This document shows, one piece after another, positions 41,071 to 49,529 of a stretch of 64,000 nucleotides of DNA. How positions within the stretch are numbered: position 1 is the stretch's first letter; the number at the start of each line of letters is the position of its first letter. Source of the DNA: Actinomycetaceae bacterium MB13-C1-2. GTDB taxonomy: Bacteria; Actinomycetota; Actinomycetes; Actinomycetales; Actinomycetaceae. The notes beneath the pieces were generated by a model. It did no database searches and was not told where the DNA came from. It saw nothing but the letters and a program-made list of their open reading frames with translations. The stretch covers positions 1,550,001 to 1,614,000 of the forward strand of contig CP141731.1 of the NCBI GenBank assembly GCA_035621235.1, given 5' to 3'. Position numbers and translations under genes: made by a program.

Positions 41071-43800
41071 CTAGAGCGAACGGAACGCTCCCGTCCTAAG
41101 GACCGGTCGGTTCTGCCTTGTTGTCGCCGCGCGGTCTACCAACAGCACCAGTTGCCAGTTACCTTCGTCTTCCGGATCAAGGATCGCCTGGCGGACCAGA
41201 ATCCAGTCGCGGTCGCCCTCCGCTGTGAGCGGGATAGCTGAGGCATCCGCGAGTCTCAGGGCGAGCAGTAGTTCAGTTTCGTCGGGATGCTGCGCGAGGG
41301 AGAAGAGGTCGGCCGCGCGGGCTTCCGGTCCAATACCGATTCGGTCATACTCGTCCCAGTAGGTTCCGAGTAGGGTTTCCCATTGCGTGGAGTCTGTGAA
41401 ATCACTGTTTTGTGTTGCTTCACCGGGGAAAAACTCTACTTCTCTCTCAGCGAGCGCCTCGAACGCGTCGCGTGCGAGAAGCTCCACTCGAGCGAATGTT
41501 TCATTTCGTATTGCCCGAACCATTGCGTGAGGGTTGCGGACAAAGAGGACCTGCCCGCTTTCGTCGGCGCCGAAAGCAGTCTCGTCTTCGGCCTCTGCGG
41601 ACGAGGACGGGCGAGACTGCCCGGACATCAAACCTTCCCACTCGGCAAGTAGCGAGGTATCCACTGAACCAAGAAGTTCACGAAGCCAGTCGGTAACCTG
41701 ATCGATTTGATCCGTTTTGTAGGAGTCCGGGAGAACCTGACGTAACGCTCTATAGGTATCTGAGAGATAGCGGAGCAGCACTCCTTCGCTTCTGGTCAGG
41801 TCATATTTGGCGACAAATTGGGAGAACGTCAGGCCCTCCTCAACCATCTCCCGAACAATCCGCTTGGGTGAGGGCTCACGTCCCCTCACCCAAGGATTCG
41901 TGATGGCGAAAGTATGGAATGCAGGGGTTATCAACTCGCTGAGCGGTTGGGGCCAGGTGACGGCATCGATACGGTCACGTCTTTCCTCATACTCCAGTCC
42001 TTCTTCCCGCATAGCGGCGAATGCGATGTCACGTGCCTTTCGCTGCTGGGCGTAGAGAACTGCAGATGGGTCCTCCATCACCGATTCGATGACGGAGATA
42101 ATGTCCATGCTGAAGTCGGCGGATTCGGGGTCAAGGAGGTCCAGAGCGGCCAGGGCAAACGGGGTGAGTGGTTGGTTGAGAGCAAAGTCGTCTGGGAGAT
42201 CACGAACGACGCGTAACTTCGAGCCCTCATCGTTGCTCACCCGCTCAATGAGGCCCGCCTGCAATAGCGAGCGATAGATATCTCCGAACTGGCGCAGATA
42301 GGCATTGCGTCCAGGATCGAGAGCGGGGTTGGCTTCACGATCTGTGTTCGCCGCCTCCTTGGCAAGTCGGAGCAGTCTTTCCTCGGGGTCATCTTTGCCG
42401 TGGAGAACGTTGAGAAACATAGAGTGGCTGGTCTGGAAGCGTGGCACGAGCATCTCGGGTTCTGCGGCCACCAGACGATCGAACGTCGAACGGTTCCACG
42501 AGACAGTCTTGTCCCTTCCGCCGCTCCCTTTTTGCGACTTTCCCCCCAACTTTGCGGCGCGCTTCTGGAGCTTTCGTTGCTTTGCGGCGTCTCCTTCTTC
42601 CTGCGCAGCCGTCATCTTTGCGCGGCGCTTCACCGACTCAATTTCTTCCTCAGTTCCGAGCACGCGCACGGAGCCCTCATCATCAAAGCCCGGACGCCCG
42701 GCGCGGCCCGCAATCTGATGGAACTCGCGCGCGCTCAGATGTCGAGTTCGGCGGCCATCGTATTTCACAAGGGAGGTAAAGAGGACGGTTCTGATCGGAA
42801 CGTTGATTCCGACGCCGAGGGTGTCAGTACCGCAGACGACGGAGAGTAGGCCCTTTTGAGTGAGGCGCTCGACCAGACGGCGATAGCGAGGGAGCATTCC
42901 TGCGTGATGGACGCCGACGCCCTTTAGCAGTAGCTCGCGCAGTTGCTTGCCGAAACCACGGTCGAGTTTCTGGCCCTGTAGTTCGCGCTTGAGTTGGTCC
43001 TTGTCGCGGATTGTGATCGGAACCGTGCGGGCCAGATCGACAGCGGTTTTGACAGCATCGGCCTGGGTGAAGTGAACGATATAGACCGGCGTTCTTCCCT
43101 CGTCAATCAGTCTTTCGACAACCGTTGGTAGCGGATCAACCAGGTAGTCGAACTCGAGGGGGATGGGGCGTTTGGCATCGCTGATTACTGCGACCTCACG
43201 TCCCGTTCGTTCTTCCAGATCGGCCGCGATTGCCGCGGTGTCACCAAGCGTTGCCGAAAGTAGGACGAACTGTGGTTTTGACAGTTCGATTATCGGCACC
43301 TGCCAAGCCCAGCCTCTTTGTGGGTCGGCGTAGAAATGGAACTCATCCATAACCACGGTATCGGCGTCAAGGGAAGAGCCTTCGCGAAGTGCCTGGTTCG
43401 CCAGAATCTCGGCGGTGCAGCAGATAATCGGCGCCTCGGCGTTTAGCGACACATCTCCGGTGACCAGGCCGACGTTGGCGGCACCGAAAACGTCAACCAG
43501 GTCGAAAAACTTCTCAGACACCAGGGCCTTGAGTGGCGCGGAGTAGTAGGACCTGCCACCTCGAGCCAGCGAGATAAAGTGGGCCGCCAGCGCGATCATC
43601 GACTTGCCCGATCCGGTCGGTGTCTGGGCGATTACGTGATTGCCTGAGAGAAGTTCGACCAGGGAGTCTTCCTGGTGTGGATACAGCGGTCTGCCAGTCG
43701 AATCCGCCCAGCTTGCGAAGGCATCAAGAAGTTCATCGGTGTCACCGAGCGCGCCTTGGTCTTCAAGGGAATCCAGGATTTCGTTCAGGGAAGCCTTCAT
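41071..43800 (-). CDS. Ski2/Mtr4-like DEAD/DEAH-box helicase with DUF3516-like C-terminus
   Basis: A 909-residue superfamily 2 helicase. Motifs: YPHQEDSLVELLSG (Q-like), Walker A AQTPTGSGKS, motif II MDEFHFYAD, motif III LLSATLGDT, and motif VI FHQIAGRAGRPGFDD. A charged insert, rich in Lys and Ala, sits near residues 385-420. The C-terminal 450 residues resemble the actinobacterial DUF3516 extension. It is likely an RNA helicase in RNA turnover, by analogy with the Ski2-like group, but this is not established for this branch. It is divergent from the FAH-family gene with only 31 bp between start codons. Confidence 0.88.
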   Translation of the reverse strand: MKASLNEILDSLEDQGALGDTDELLDAFASWADSTGRPLYPHQEDSLVELLSGNHVIAQTPTGSGKSMIALAAHFISLARGGRSYYSAPLKALVSEKFFDLVDVFGAANVGLVTGDVSLNAEAPIICCTAEILANQALREGSSLDADTVVMDEFHFYADPQRGWAWQVPIIELSKPQFVLLSATLGDTAAIAADLEERTGREVAVISDAKRPIPLEFDYLVDPLPTVVERLIDEGRTPVYIVHFTQADAVKTAVDLARTVPITIRDKDQLKRELQGQKLDRGFGKQLRELLLKGVGVHHAGMLPRYRRLVERLTQKGLLSVVCGTDTLGVGINVPIRTVLFTSLVKYDGRRTRHLSAREFHQIAGRAGRPGFDDEGSVRVLGTEEEIESVKRRAKMTAAQEEGDAAKQRKLQKRAAKLGGKSQKGSGGRDKTVSWNRSTFDRLVAAEPEMLVPRFQTSHSMFLNVLHGKDDPEERLLRLAKEAANTDREANPALDPGRNAYLRQFGDIYRSLLQAGLIERVSNDEGSKLRVVRDLPDDFALNQPLTPFALAALDLLDPESADFSMDIISVIESVMEDPSAVLYAQQRKARDIAFAAMREEGLEYEERRDRIDAVTWPQPLSELITPAFHTFAITNPWVRGREPSPKRIVREMVEEGLTFSQFVAKYDLTRSEGVLLRYLSDTYRALRQVLPDSYKTDQIDQVTDWLRELLGSVDTSLLAEWEGLMSGQSRPSSSAEAEDETAFGADESGQVLFVRNPHAMVRAIRNETFARVELLARDAFEALAEREVEFFPGEATQNSDFTDSTQWETLLGTYWDEYDRIGIGPEARAADLFSLAQHPDETELLLALRLADASAIPLTAEGDRDWILVRQAILDPEDEGNWQLVLLVDRAATTRQNRPVLRTGAFRSL

Positions 43801-43819
43801 ACCCTGATCATCCCATGAC

Positions 43820-43825
43820 TAAGCT
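43820..43825 (+). promoter_or_regulatory. -10 box of a leaderless promoter for the FAH-family gene
   Basis: TAAGCT ends 6 nt before the ATG at 43832, and the 31-bp gap to the divergent helicase leaves no room for a normal leader. No Shine-Dalgarno is present. Confidence 0.55.
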
Positions 43826-43831
43826 GGTGAC

Positions 43832-44599
43832 ATGCGTATCGTGCGATTCTCAGATGGTGACTCCCCGAAGTTCGGTTTGCTCAAGGACGACTCGAATCGA
43901 GTGTTCGTGTTGAGGGGCGACCCGATGTTCTCTCCGATCGAACCGTCGGGAGAGGTTTTTGAGCTAGACGAGATCAGGCTCTTGGCCCCTGTGATTCCTC
44001 GTTCGAAGGTGGTTGCGGCGGCGCGTAACTGGCCGACCCACGCGCCGGAGAACATTCCCGATGAGCCGGTCATCTTTATCAAGCCAAATACTTCGGTTAC
44101 TGGTCCGGAGGATCCGATTATTTATCCGGCTTGGTCGAATCATATTGAGCCGGAGGGTGAGCTTGCGGTGGTGGTGAAGACTCTTGCTAAGGATGTTCCT
44201 GTCGACCGAGTTGATGACATTGTTTTTGGGTACACCGTTGGAAATGATGTGAGTGCGCGCGACAAGCAGCGTAAGGATGGGCAATTTACTCGCGGAAAAG
44301 GGTTTGATTCCTCGTGTCCGCTTGGTCCGTGGATTACGGTTGACCCGGAGCTAGATATTGACAGTCTGCAGATCACAACCAGGGTTGATGGAACCCCGAT
44401 TCAGCAGGGCAATACTGCGGACATGATCTTCCCGGTGCGGGAGTTAGTTTCGTTTGTTTCCCATTGTTTTACCCTGTTGCCTGGGGACGTGATCCTCACT
44501 GGGACTCCAACTGACTCGGTGCCGGTGCATCCGGGGGATCGTGTTGAGGTTGAGATTGAGGGAATCGGGAAGATTTCTAATCCGGTGATACGGCGGTAG
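43832..44599 (+). CDS. Fumarylacetoacetate hydrolase (FAH) family protein
   Basis: A 255-residue FAH-fold enzyme of the short bacterial type. Metal-binding acidic residues lie in IEPEGELAVVVK (Glu-x-Glu) and GYTVGNDVSARDKQ (Asp). Also typical are KPNTSV near residue 85, KGFDSSCPLGPWI, and DVILTGTP near the C-terminus. The family includes acylpyruvate hydrolases, oxaloacetate decarboxylases and isomerases of aromatic breakdown; the substrate cannot be assigned. From about 44100 to 44600 its codons end in T more often than those of its neighbours. It is followed by two family B palindromes. Confidence 0.9.
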   Translation: MRIVRFSDGDSPKFGLLKDDSNRVFVLRGDPMFSPIEPSGEVFELDEIRLLAPVIPRSKVVAAARNWPTHAPENIPDEPVIFIKPNTSVTGPEDPIIYPAWSNHIEPEGELAVVVKTLAKDVPVDRVDDIVFGYTVGNDVSARDKQRKDGQFTRGKGFDSSCPLGPWITVDPELDIDSLQITTRVDGTPIQQGNTADMIFPVRELVSFVSHCFTLLPGDVILTGTPTDSVPVHPGDRVEVEIEGIGKISNPVIRR

Positions 44600-44614
44600 C
44601 AGGCTGCGTCTGAA

Positions 44615-44698
44615 GTGAGTATCCGCCAGTGTGGCCGGTTTGTCCTTCGGGAACGGCATGGTTTCGGACGATGAGGGGCCACACCGGCAGATATCAGG
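44615..44698. repeat. Intergenic palindrome family B, copy 1
   Basis: GAGTATCCGCCAGTGTGGCC at the left pairs with GGCCACACCGGCAGATATC at the right, about 84 bp overall. It begins 16 nt after the stop of the FAH-family gene. Confidence 0.85.
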
Positions 44699-44731
44699 GG
44701 TCTCCAGGCCGCCATCCCAGACCCTGCCGCC

Positions 44732-44818
44732 GAGTATCTGCCACAGTGGTCACCCTCGCGACCAAATTATGCGGTTCCCAAACGGTAAACCGGCCACGCC
44801 CCACTTTGGCAGGTACTC
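44732..44818. repeat. Intergenic palindrome family B, copy 2
   Basis: The left arm GAGTATCTGCCACAGTGG and the right arm GCCCCACTTTGGCAGGTACT bound about 87 bp. It is the least regular copy, with inner GGTAAACCGGCCACG as in the other right arms. It lies between copy 1 and the GT2 promoter. Confidence 0.75.
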
Positions 44819-44830
44819 CGCCCAGTCAAC

Positions 44831-44836
44831 TAGGTT
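44831..44836 (+). promoter_or_regulatory. -10 box of a leaderless promoter for the GT2 gene
   Basis: TAGGTT ends 6 nt before the ATG at 44843, with no Shine-Dalgarno. Confidence 0.5.
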
Positions 44837-44842
44837 CTTAGC

Positions 44843-45676
44843 ATGAGCGCATACAGTGTCGTCATTACCGCCCATAACCAACGTGGTTTCGTTCGTGAAG
44901 CGGCTGAGTCAGTATTAGGTCAGTCGTTGGCCCCCGCAAAGGTCCTAGTCGTTGATGATGGAAGTACGGATGAGAAATCCATCGAGGTACTTGCGGAACT
45001 TGATAAGTTCCCGTGCGTTGAGGTTGTCCGGCAGCCAAACGGTGGGGTTTCCTCGGCCAGGAACCTTGGGATTTCGCTTGTCGGGACCGAGTACGTTGCG
45101 GTACTGGACGGTGATGACCGCTGGAAGCCCACGTTCGCTGAGAGCTCTGTTGAGCTACTGGATGGTGATGACAGACTTGTGGGAGTCTCCTCCTGGATGC
45201 GAATGTTCGGGGTGGCGACGGCGCTGGTACAACCCGGCGGCGGCACGTTGGTTGACTTCTTGAGTAGGAATCAGAGCCCCTCCAGCATCATGATGCGAAA
45301 ATCAGCATGGCTTGCGAGCGGCGGATATGACGCGGCGATGCGGGACGGATTTGAGGACTGGGACTTCTGCCTCTCGCTGCTGGCGGACGGGGGAGCAATC
45401 GAGATAGTTCCCGAGGCTCTTATTGATTACCGGACTTCCTCGGTATCAGCGAACATTACCAGCATGAATGGCCGAAGCGAACTCTTTGGGAGACTGATCG
45501 ACAAGCATTCCGACGACTATCGGGCCAATTACCGTCAGGTGCTCCTCGACCTCGACGATGGTCGCCAGCTTCACTTGCGCAACTGGGAAGAACTTGCTTC
45601 ACAAGGCCAGAAGACCGCAACATTTGGCGATGGAGGCATGGCATCAGTGGTGAGAATAGAGTCAAGAAACAGCTGA
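44843..45676 (+). CDS. Glycosyltransferase family 2
   Basis: A 277-residue GT-A fold transferase. It opens YSVVITAHNQRGFVREAAES and has VLVVDDGSTDEKS near residue 37, NGGVSSARNLGIS near 68 and the metal-binding DxD in VAVLDGDDRW. A later acidic motif GFEDWDFCLSLLADGG is as expected for the catalytic base. There is no membrane segment. Sugar and acceptor are unknown. The gene stands alone; the next gene (PatB type) is on the other strand and convergent with 45 bp between. Confidence 0.88.
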   Translation: MSAYSVVITAHNQRGFVREAAESVLGQSLAPAKVLVVDDGSTDEKSIEVLAELDKFPCVEVVRQPNGGVSSARNLGISLVGTEYVAVLDGDDRWKPTFAESSVELLDGDDRLVGVSSWMRMFGVATALVQPGGGTLVDFLSRNQSPSSIMMRKSAWLASGGYDAAMRDGFEDWDFCLSLLADGGAIEIVPEALIDYRTSSVSANITSMNGRSELFGRLIDKHSDDYRANYRQVLLDLDDGRQLHLRNWEELASQGQKTATFGDGGMASVVRIESRNS

Positions 45677-45721
45677 AAATTGACTGGCGTGCTCCGACGA
45701 AGGGCTATTTCAGACGAGGGG

Positions 45722-46909
45722 CTATTTCAAAGGTGCCCTACTCGCGAAGTCCGCGATTCGCCCGACGGTCTCCTCCCACGGTCCCCGAGACATCGCGGCG
45801 TTCACCCGAACCCACTGCTCGTAGCCCGTTCCAAGAGAGACTCCCTCATTGGTCGCGACGGCATAGTCATCGAGTAGAACCTTCTGCGGCGTCCTGTCCA
45901 GGGCGTATGCGTCGAACCCAAGCCAGTTAAGGTAGGTTCCCTGCGGACGCGAGTAGTCAACGGCGGTATCGCGTAGCGCCTCGTCCAACAGCCTCACGTT
46001 GGCATCGATGGTCGCGATGACTTCGGCGAGCCACTCATCCCCATCGGTGTACGCGGCGATAGCGGCGACGGAACCCAGGGTGGTGGCATGATCGCGGGGA
46101 TGAGCTAGGTCCCATCGCTCGCGAAGCTCCGCGTTTGGAACGATTACTTGCGAGGCGGGCAACCCGGCAACGTTCCAGGCTTTTGAGGCAGCTACCGCGG
46201 TAACCGTGTTGTGGGAGTAGGCATCACCGAGCGACGCGTAAGACACCATTGAAGCTGGATCCCCGTAGACCAGGGGAGCGTGGATTTCATCGCTAAAGAT
46301 CAGAGCGTCGTACTTGCTGACCACTCGATTTAGCTCTTCAAGCTCCGGGACGCTTAGTACCCGACCGGTTGGGTTCCAGGGATTGCAGAGGATCAACAGA
46401 CCTGCGCCCTTTGCTAACGCCGCCTCTATTCCTTCGAGATCAAGGGACCAAGCCTTCTGAGGATCGGCCGCGCCTGCGGAGTGCAGTGAGGGAACCTCAA
46501 TCAGTTCGCGGTCGTGTCCCCCTGGAATCGTGAGGAAAGGCATGTAGTTCGGAGTCGGCACGACGATGGCGGAACCGGGCCGGGTGAGTTCCTCAATAGT
46601 TGTGTGAAGCGCCCCGAGAACGCTGGAGTGGGAGCGCACCCATCCCGGATTCACGGCCCATCCGGTGCGGCGTTCGAGGAAGGAGACAAGTGCGTTGATG
46701 GACTCCTCATCCGCCCACCTTGGCGGGTAACCGAGAAGACCATTTTTGATTGAGGAAACTAGGGCTTCCTCGACTGGAGGAGCCGTGGCAAAATCCATTT
46801 CCGCGACCCAGGCACCCATGGTTTCTTGACCGTCAGCGGTCTTCATTCCAGTCCACTTGAGGGAGCCGGTGTCGCGAAGCTGTAGTTCTGTCGGGTGCCA
46901 AACGGTCAA
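45722..46909 (-). CDS. PLP-dependent aminotransferase-fold C-S lyase, MalY/PatB type
   Basis: Likely cystathionine beta-lyase-like enzyme of fold type I. The N-terminal SLKWTGMKTADGQETMGAWVAEMDFATAPPV is typical of the MalY/PatB group. CNPWNPTGRVLS, the PLP-contacting DEIHAPLVY and the Schiff-base lysine in AASKAWNVAGLPASQ are intact. The start is TTG 46909, because AGGAG stands 7 nt upstream. That gives 395 residues, the family length; a reading from 46999 adds 30 unrelated residues. Such enzymes split cystathionine or other cysteine S-conjugates; substrate preference is not predictable. Confidence 0.85.
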   Translation of the reverse strand: MTVWHPTELQLRDTGSLKWTGMKTADGQETMGAWVAEMDFATAPPVEEALVSSIKNGLLGYPPRWADEESINALVSFLERRTGWAVNPGWVRSHSSVLGALHTTIEELTRPGSAIVVPTPNYMPFLTIPGGHDRELIEVPSLHSAGAADPQKAWSLDLEGIEAALAKGAGLLILCNPWNPTGRVLSVPELEELNRVVSKYDALIFSDEIHAPLVYGDPASMVSYASLGDAYSHNTVTAVAASKAWNVAGLPASQVIVPNAELRERWDLAHPRDHATTLGSVAAIAAYTDGDEWLAEVIATIDANVRLLDEALRDTAVDYSRPQGTYLNWLGFDAYALDRTPQKVLLDDYAVATNEGVSLGTGYEQWVRVNAAMSRGPWEETVGRIADFASRAPLK

Positions 46910-47009
46910 CGTGGTGCTCCTATCGATTGTTGCTCTTGAGCCTAAACTACTCTGCAAAGTCAGCGAACATCCCGATCCCGCGCCATTGATGAACTCCAAC
47001 GGGTAATGC

Positions 47010-48170
47010 TCAAAATGTCACTGTTACGCAGAGTCCTCCTTCGGGATTCGATTCCAGCGTCAACCGTGCGTTGCTTGCATCGGCGATACTCTGGACGATC
47101 GCAAGGCCCAGGCCGTGCCCAGTCTTTGCGGCCTGGTCCCTTCCTCGACTAAAGGGTTCGGTCAACTGCTCTACCCGAGCCGGGTCTACCTTCTCGCCTG
47201 TGTTACTTATGTGAAGTTTGGGGCAGGTGTCTGCTGTCAGTCGCACTTCTATGCTGCCGCCGTCGTGGTTGTGACGCACCGCGTTTTGTAGCAGGTTCAC
47301 TAGCATTTGTTCGATCAGCACCGGATTCGCGAACGTTCGGGAATCCGGTGCGATGTCCGAGGTTATCGTGATGCCTCGGTCTGCGCTCTCCGCCGCAACG
47401 ACGGACAGTGCGCCGCCCACAAGAACTCCAAGGTCCACCTCCTCGACGTTGTCCGAACGGTACTCGATTGCGGTCAGGTCTAGCAGCGCATCGACGGTTT
47501 CAATACTGCGCTCATTCATCTGCCGAACTCTGGACAGCGTTTCTTGTAAGCCCTCCACGCTGGGGGAAGGATCGGATGACGCGACATCGATCATCGTCCG
47601 CGTCGCTGCGAGCGGGGTCTGAAGCTGGTGTGACGCGCCCGCAGCAAATCTCTTATGCGACTCGAATGCTGCATCAAGGCGCGTCAGCATGTGGTCGAAC
47701 GTTGCTCCGAGCCGACGTACTTCGTCATCGGGGCCATCGAGCTCAACGCGCTGCTTTAGGTTACCTTCCGAGGCATCCTTGGCGACCTGGCTCAGGGTGT
47801 TTATTGGCTGCAATATTCGACCGGCAATGAACCACGATGCCACGGCTCCCGCACATATCAGGACCACCAGGAAAACCAGTGAAATCAAAAGCTGCACGTT
47901 TAGCAGTGTCGTCGCGTCCTGAATAACGAACGTCGACCACTCAGACTGAATTGCGTCATCGTCTGGAGTTCGAACGATGGAGAGCGGGCTGAGCTCCTCC
48001 GTCTCAAAAGAAACGACGGTACCAACCTCGCGCATCAAGCCGTAGTGGGGCACGTAACGCATGAAGAAGTAGGTGGCAACGACCATTAGCGTGCCGACCA
48101 GCGCAAAGATGACGGAAAAAGCGAGGGTGAGCCGCCCCCGGATGGTTAGGCGAGCTTTGCGCGGGCTCAT
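47010..48170 (-). CDS. Sensor histidine kinase of two-component system
   Basis: A 386-residue membrane kinase. Two membrane helices (about 13-37 and 90-115) frame a small extracytoplasmic sensor of about 50 residues. A HAMP domain (AGRILQPINTLSQVAKDASEGN) follows, then the phosphoacceptor His181 in AAGASHQLQTPLAAT. The ATPase has NLLQNAVRHN and a GHGLGLAIV box. HQLQTP replaces the common HELRTP, seen in several actinobacterial kinases. Its ATG overlaps the stop of the response regulator gene by four bases. The pair is divergent from the lipoprotein-adaptor-ABC operon starting at 49011, which it probably controls. Confidence 0.92.
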   Translation of the reverse strand: MSPRKARLTIRGRLTLAFSVIFALVGTLMVVATYFFMRYVPHYGLMREVGTVVSFETEELSPLSIVRTPDDDAIQSEWSTFVIQDATTLLNVQLLISLVFLVVLICAGAVASWFIAGRILQPINTLSQVAKDASEGNLKQRVELDGPDDEVRRLGATFDHMLTRLDAAFESHKRFAAGASHQLQTPLAATRTMIDVASSDPSPSVEGLQETLSRVRQMNERSIETVDALLDLTAIEYRSDNVEEVDLGVLVGGALSVVAAESADRGITITSDIAPDSRTFANPVLIEQMLVNLLQNAVRHNHDGGSIEVRLTADTCPKLHISNTGEKVDPARVEQLTEPFSRGRDQAAKTGHGLGLAIVQSIADASNARLTLESNPEGGLCVTVTF

Positions 48171-48832
48171 GCGCTCAGTCCAAACCTATAGCCAACGCCT
48201 GGGAGCGTCGAGATCAGACCCGGTTTGCCAAGGTGCTTGCGCAGTGTTGAAATGGTCACTCGAACCGTATTGGTGAAGGGATCGGCATTTTGATCCCAGG
48301 CTTTTTCTAGCAGGGTCTCTGCACTGACAACGCCGCCATCAGCGGCCATAAGGATTTCAAGGACCGCAAACTCCTTGTTCGTGAGGCGAACGAGGCGACC
48401 GTCGCGATAGACCTCCTTACGAAACGAATCAAGAACGACTCCACAGTTTTCAAGCGTTGGATTTCGTACCGGCCCGGTGCGCCTTGCCAGCGTCTTAACC
48501 CGTGCCAGGAGCTCCGGAAACTCAAATGGTTTTGGGAGGTAGTCATCCGCGCCGATTTCGAAACCCTCAAGTTTGTTGTCCAGTGTGCGCGCGGCAGTGA
48601 GCATTAGTACCCGCGTTGCTAGTCCCTGGTCGCCGATCCATCCACAGACCTCGTCTCCGTGGACCAGGGGCAAGTCTCGGTCGAGCACCACAACGTCATA
48701 ATCATTGATGCCCAGAAGATCAAGGGCGCTTTGACCGTCGTAAACGACATCAACTGCGATTGCCGCTCGTGATAGACCCGTCTTGATTGCATCGGCCATG
48801 TAGACCTCATCCTCAACCACCAGCACGCGCAT
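48167..48832 (-). CDS. Response regulator, OmpR/PhoB family
   Basis: A 221-residue DNA-binding regulator. The receiver domain has acidic pocket residues VEDE near 6-9, phosphoacceptor Asp51 in VVVLDRDLP, TAA near residue 80 and the conserved Lys in YLPKPFEF. The C-terminal winged helix has RLTNKEFAVLEIL and VRVTISTLRKHLGKPGLISTLPGVGYRF. ATG 48832 has GAGGGGG about 5 nt upstream. It is cotranscribed with the kinase and divergent from the exporter operon. Confidence 0.94.
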   Translation of the reverse strand: MRVLVVEDEVYMADAIKTGLSRAAIAVDVVYDGQSALDLLGINDYDVVVLDRDLPLVHGDEVCGWIGDQGLATRVLMLTAARTLDNKLEGFEIGADDYLPKPFEFPELLARVKTLARRTGPVRNPTLENCGVVLDSFRKEVYRDGRLVRLTNKEFAVLEILMAADGGVVSAETLLEKAWDQNADPFTNTVRVTISTLRKHLGKPGLISTLPGVGYRFGLSA

Positions 48833-48929
48833 GGGTCCCCCTCTAGTTGCCGCTATGTTATTTTCCCAGAGTTCTCGGAACAGACCTATCTCAGCAGTGA
48901 ATGGATAAAGACGGCGTAAAGATTTTTGC

Positions 48930-48947
48930 TAACGCTGACTTAACGCT
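48930..48947 (+). promoter_or_regulatory. Direct repeat, probable response-regulator binding site
   Basis: TAACGCT occurs at 48930-48936 and again at 48941-48947, an 11-bp period that matches tandem binding of OmpR-family regulators. A related CGTAAAG lies just upstream at 48915-48921. The site is in the 178-bp gap between the regulator gene and the lipoprotein gene. Confidence 0.5.
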
Positions 48948-49010
48948 CCGGTCTGTTTGCTTGTTCGTGGCGTGAGAACTGCTCGCGCCGGGAACGAAGA
49001 AAGGACTGAC

Positions 49011-49523
49011 GTGAGAACTTCCAACCGAGTAACCCGCGTCGCTGCTGCGATTTCTGTTATAGGACTAGCTCTGTCACTGTCGGCGTGCGGCCCCGCCGCT
49101 ACCCCCCAGTCGAAAGCCGCGCCCGCCCCTCAGTCGAATGGCACCGCGACTCCGACATCGCTAACCCGAGAGGAGTGGGAGCAGGAGTATACGAAGTGTT
49201 TGGCGAAGGAGGGCGTCGATATGTCCTTTGGCGGCAACAAGTCGGTAACGATGACGGAGGAGGAGGCTGACGCGATGCTCGCAGCCAATGAACGCTGCGA
49301 AAAGCAGCTTGGCGAGATGCCCCCGCTCCCCGAAGCTCAGCAAGCTGAACATGACGCTGAACTCCTTGAGTTCATGAGGGAGACCGCGAAATGCTACCGC
49401 GATAACGGCTACGACGTTCCCGACCCCAAACGACCCGAGGATCTGCACCTCCCCGAGAGCGTGCCCGACGAGATCGCAGAGAAGTGCGATGGTGGTTTCG
49501 TCACTCGCGTGACAGTGGAGTAG
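49011..49523 (+). CDS. Small lipoprotein with conserved cysteines, first gene of the exporter operon
   Basis: A 170-residue protein of no family I can name. The N-terminus (VTRVAAAISVIGLALSLSACG) is a lipoprotein signal with lipobox LSAC, so the mature protein should start at the acylated cysteine on the outer face of the membrane. A Pro/Ala-rich linker follows. Four more cysteines occur in YTKCLAKEG, NERCEKQ, TAKCYRDNGYDVPDP and AEKCDGG, a pattern seen in small actinobacterial lipoproteins near efflux genes. The start is GTG 49011, just after GAAAGGA; a reading from 48957 would put the signal peptide out of place. The adaptor gene starts 6 nt after its stop. Confidence 0.8.
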   Translation: MRTSNRVTRVAAAISVIGLALSLSACGPAATPQSKAAPAPQSNGTATPTSLTREEWEQEYTKCLAKEGVDMSFGGNKSVTMTEEEADAMLAANERCEKQLGEMPPLPEAQQAEHDAELLEFMRETAKCYRDNGYDVPDPKRPEDLHLPESVPDEIAEKCDGGFVTRVTVE

Positions 49524-49529
49524 GCGGCC

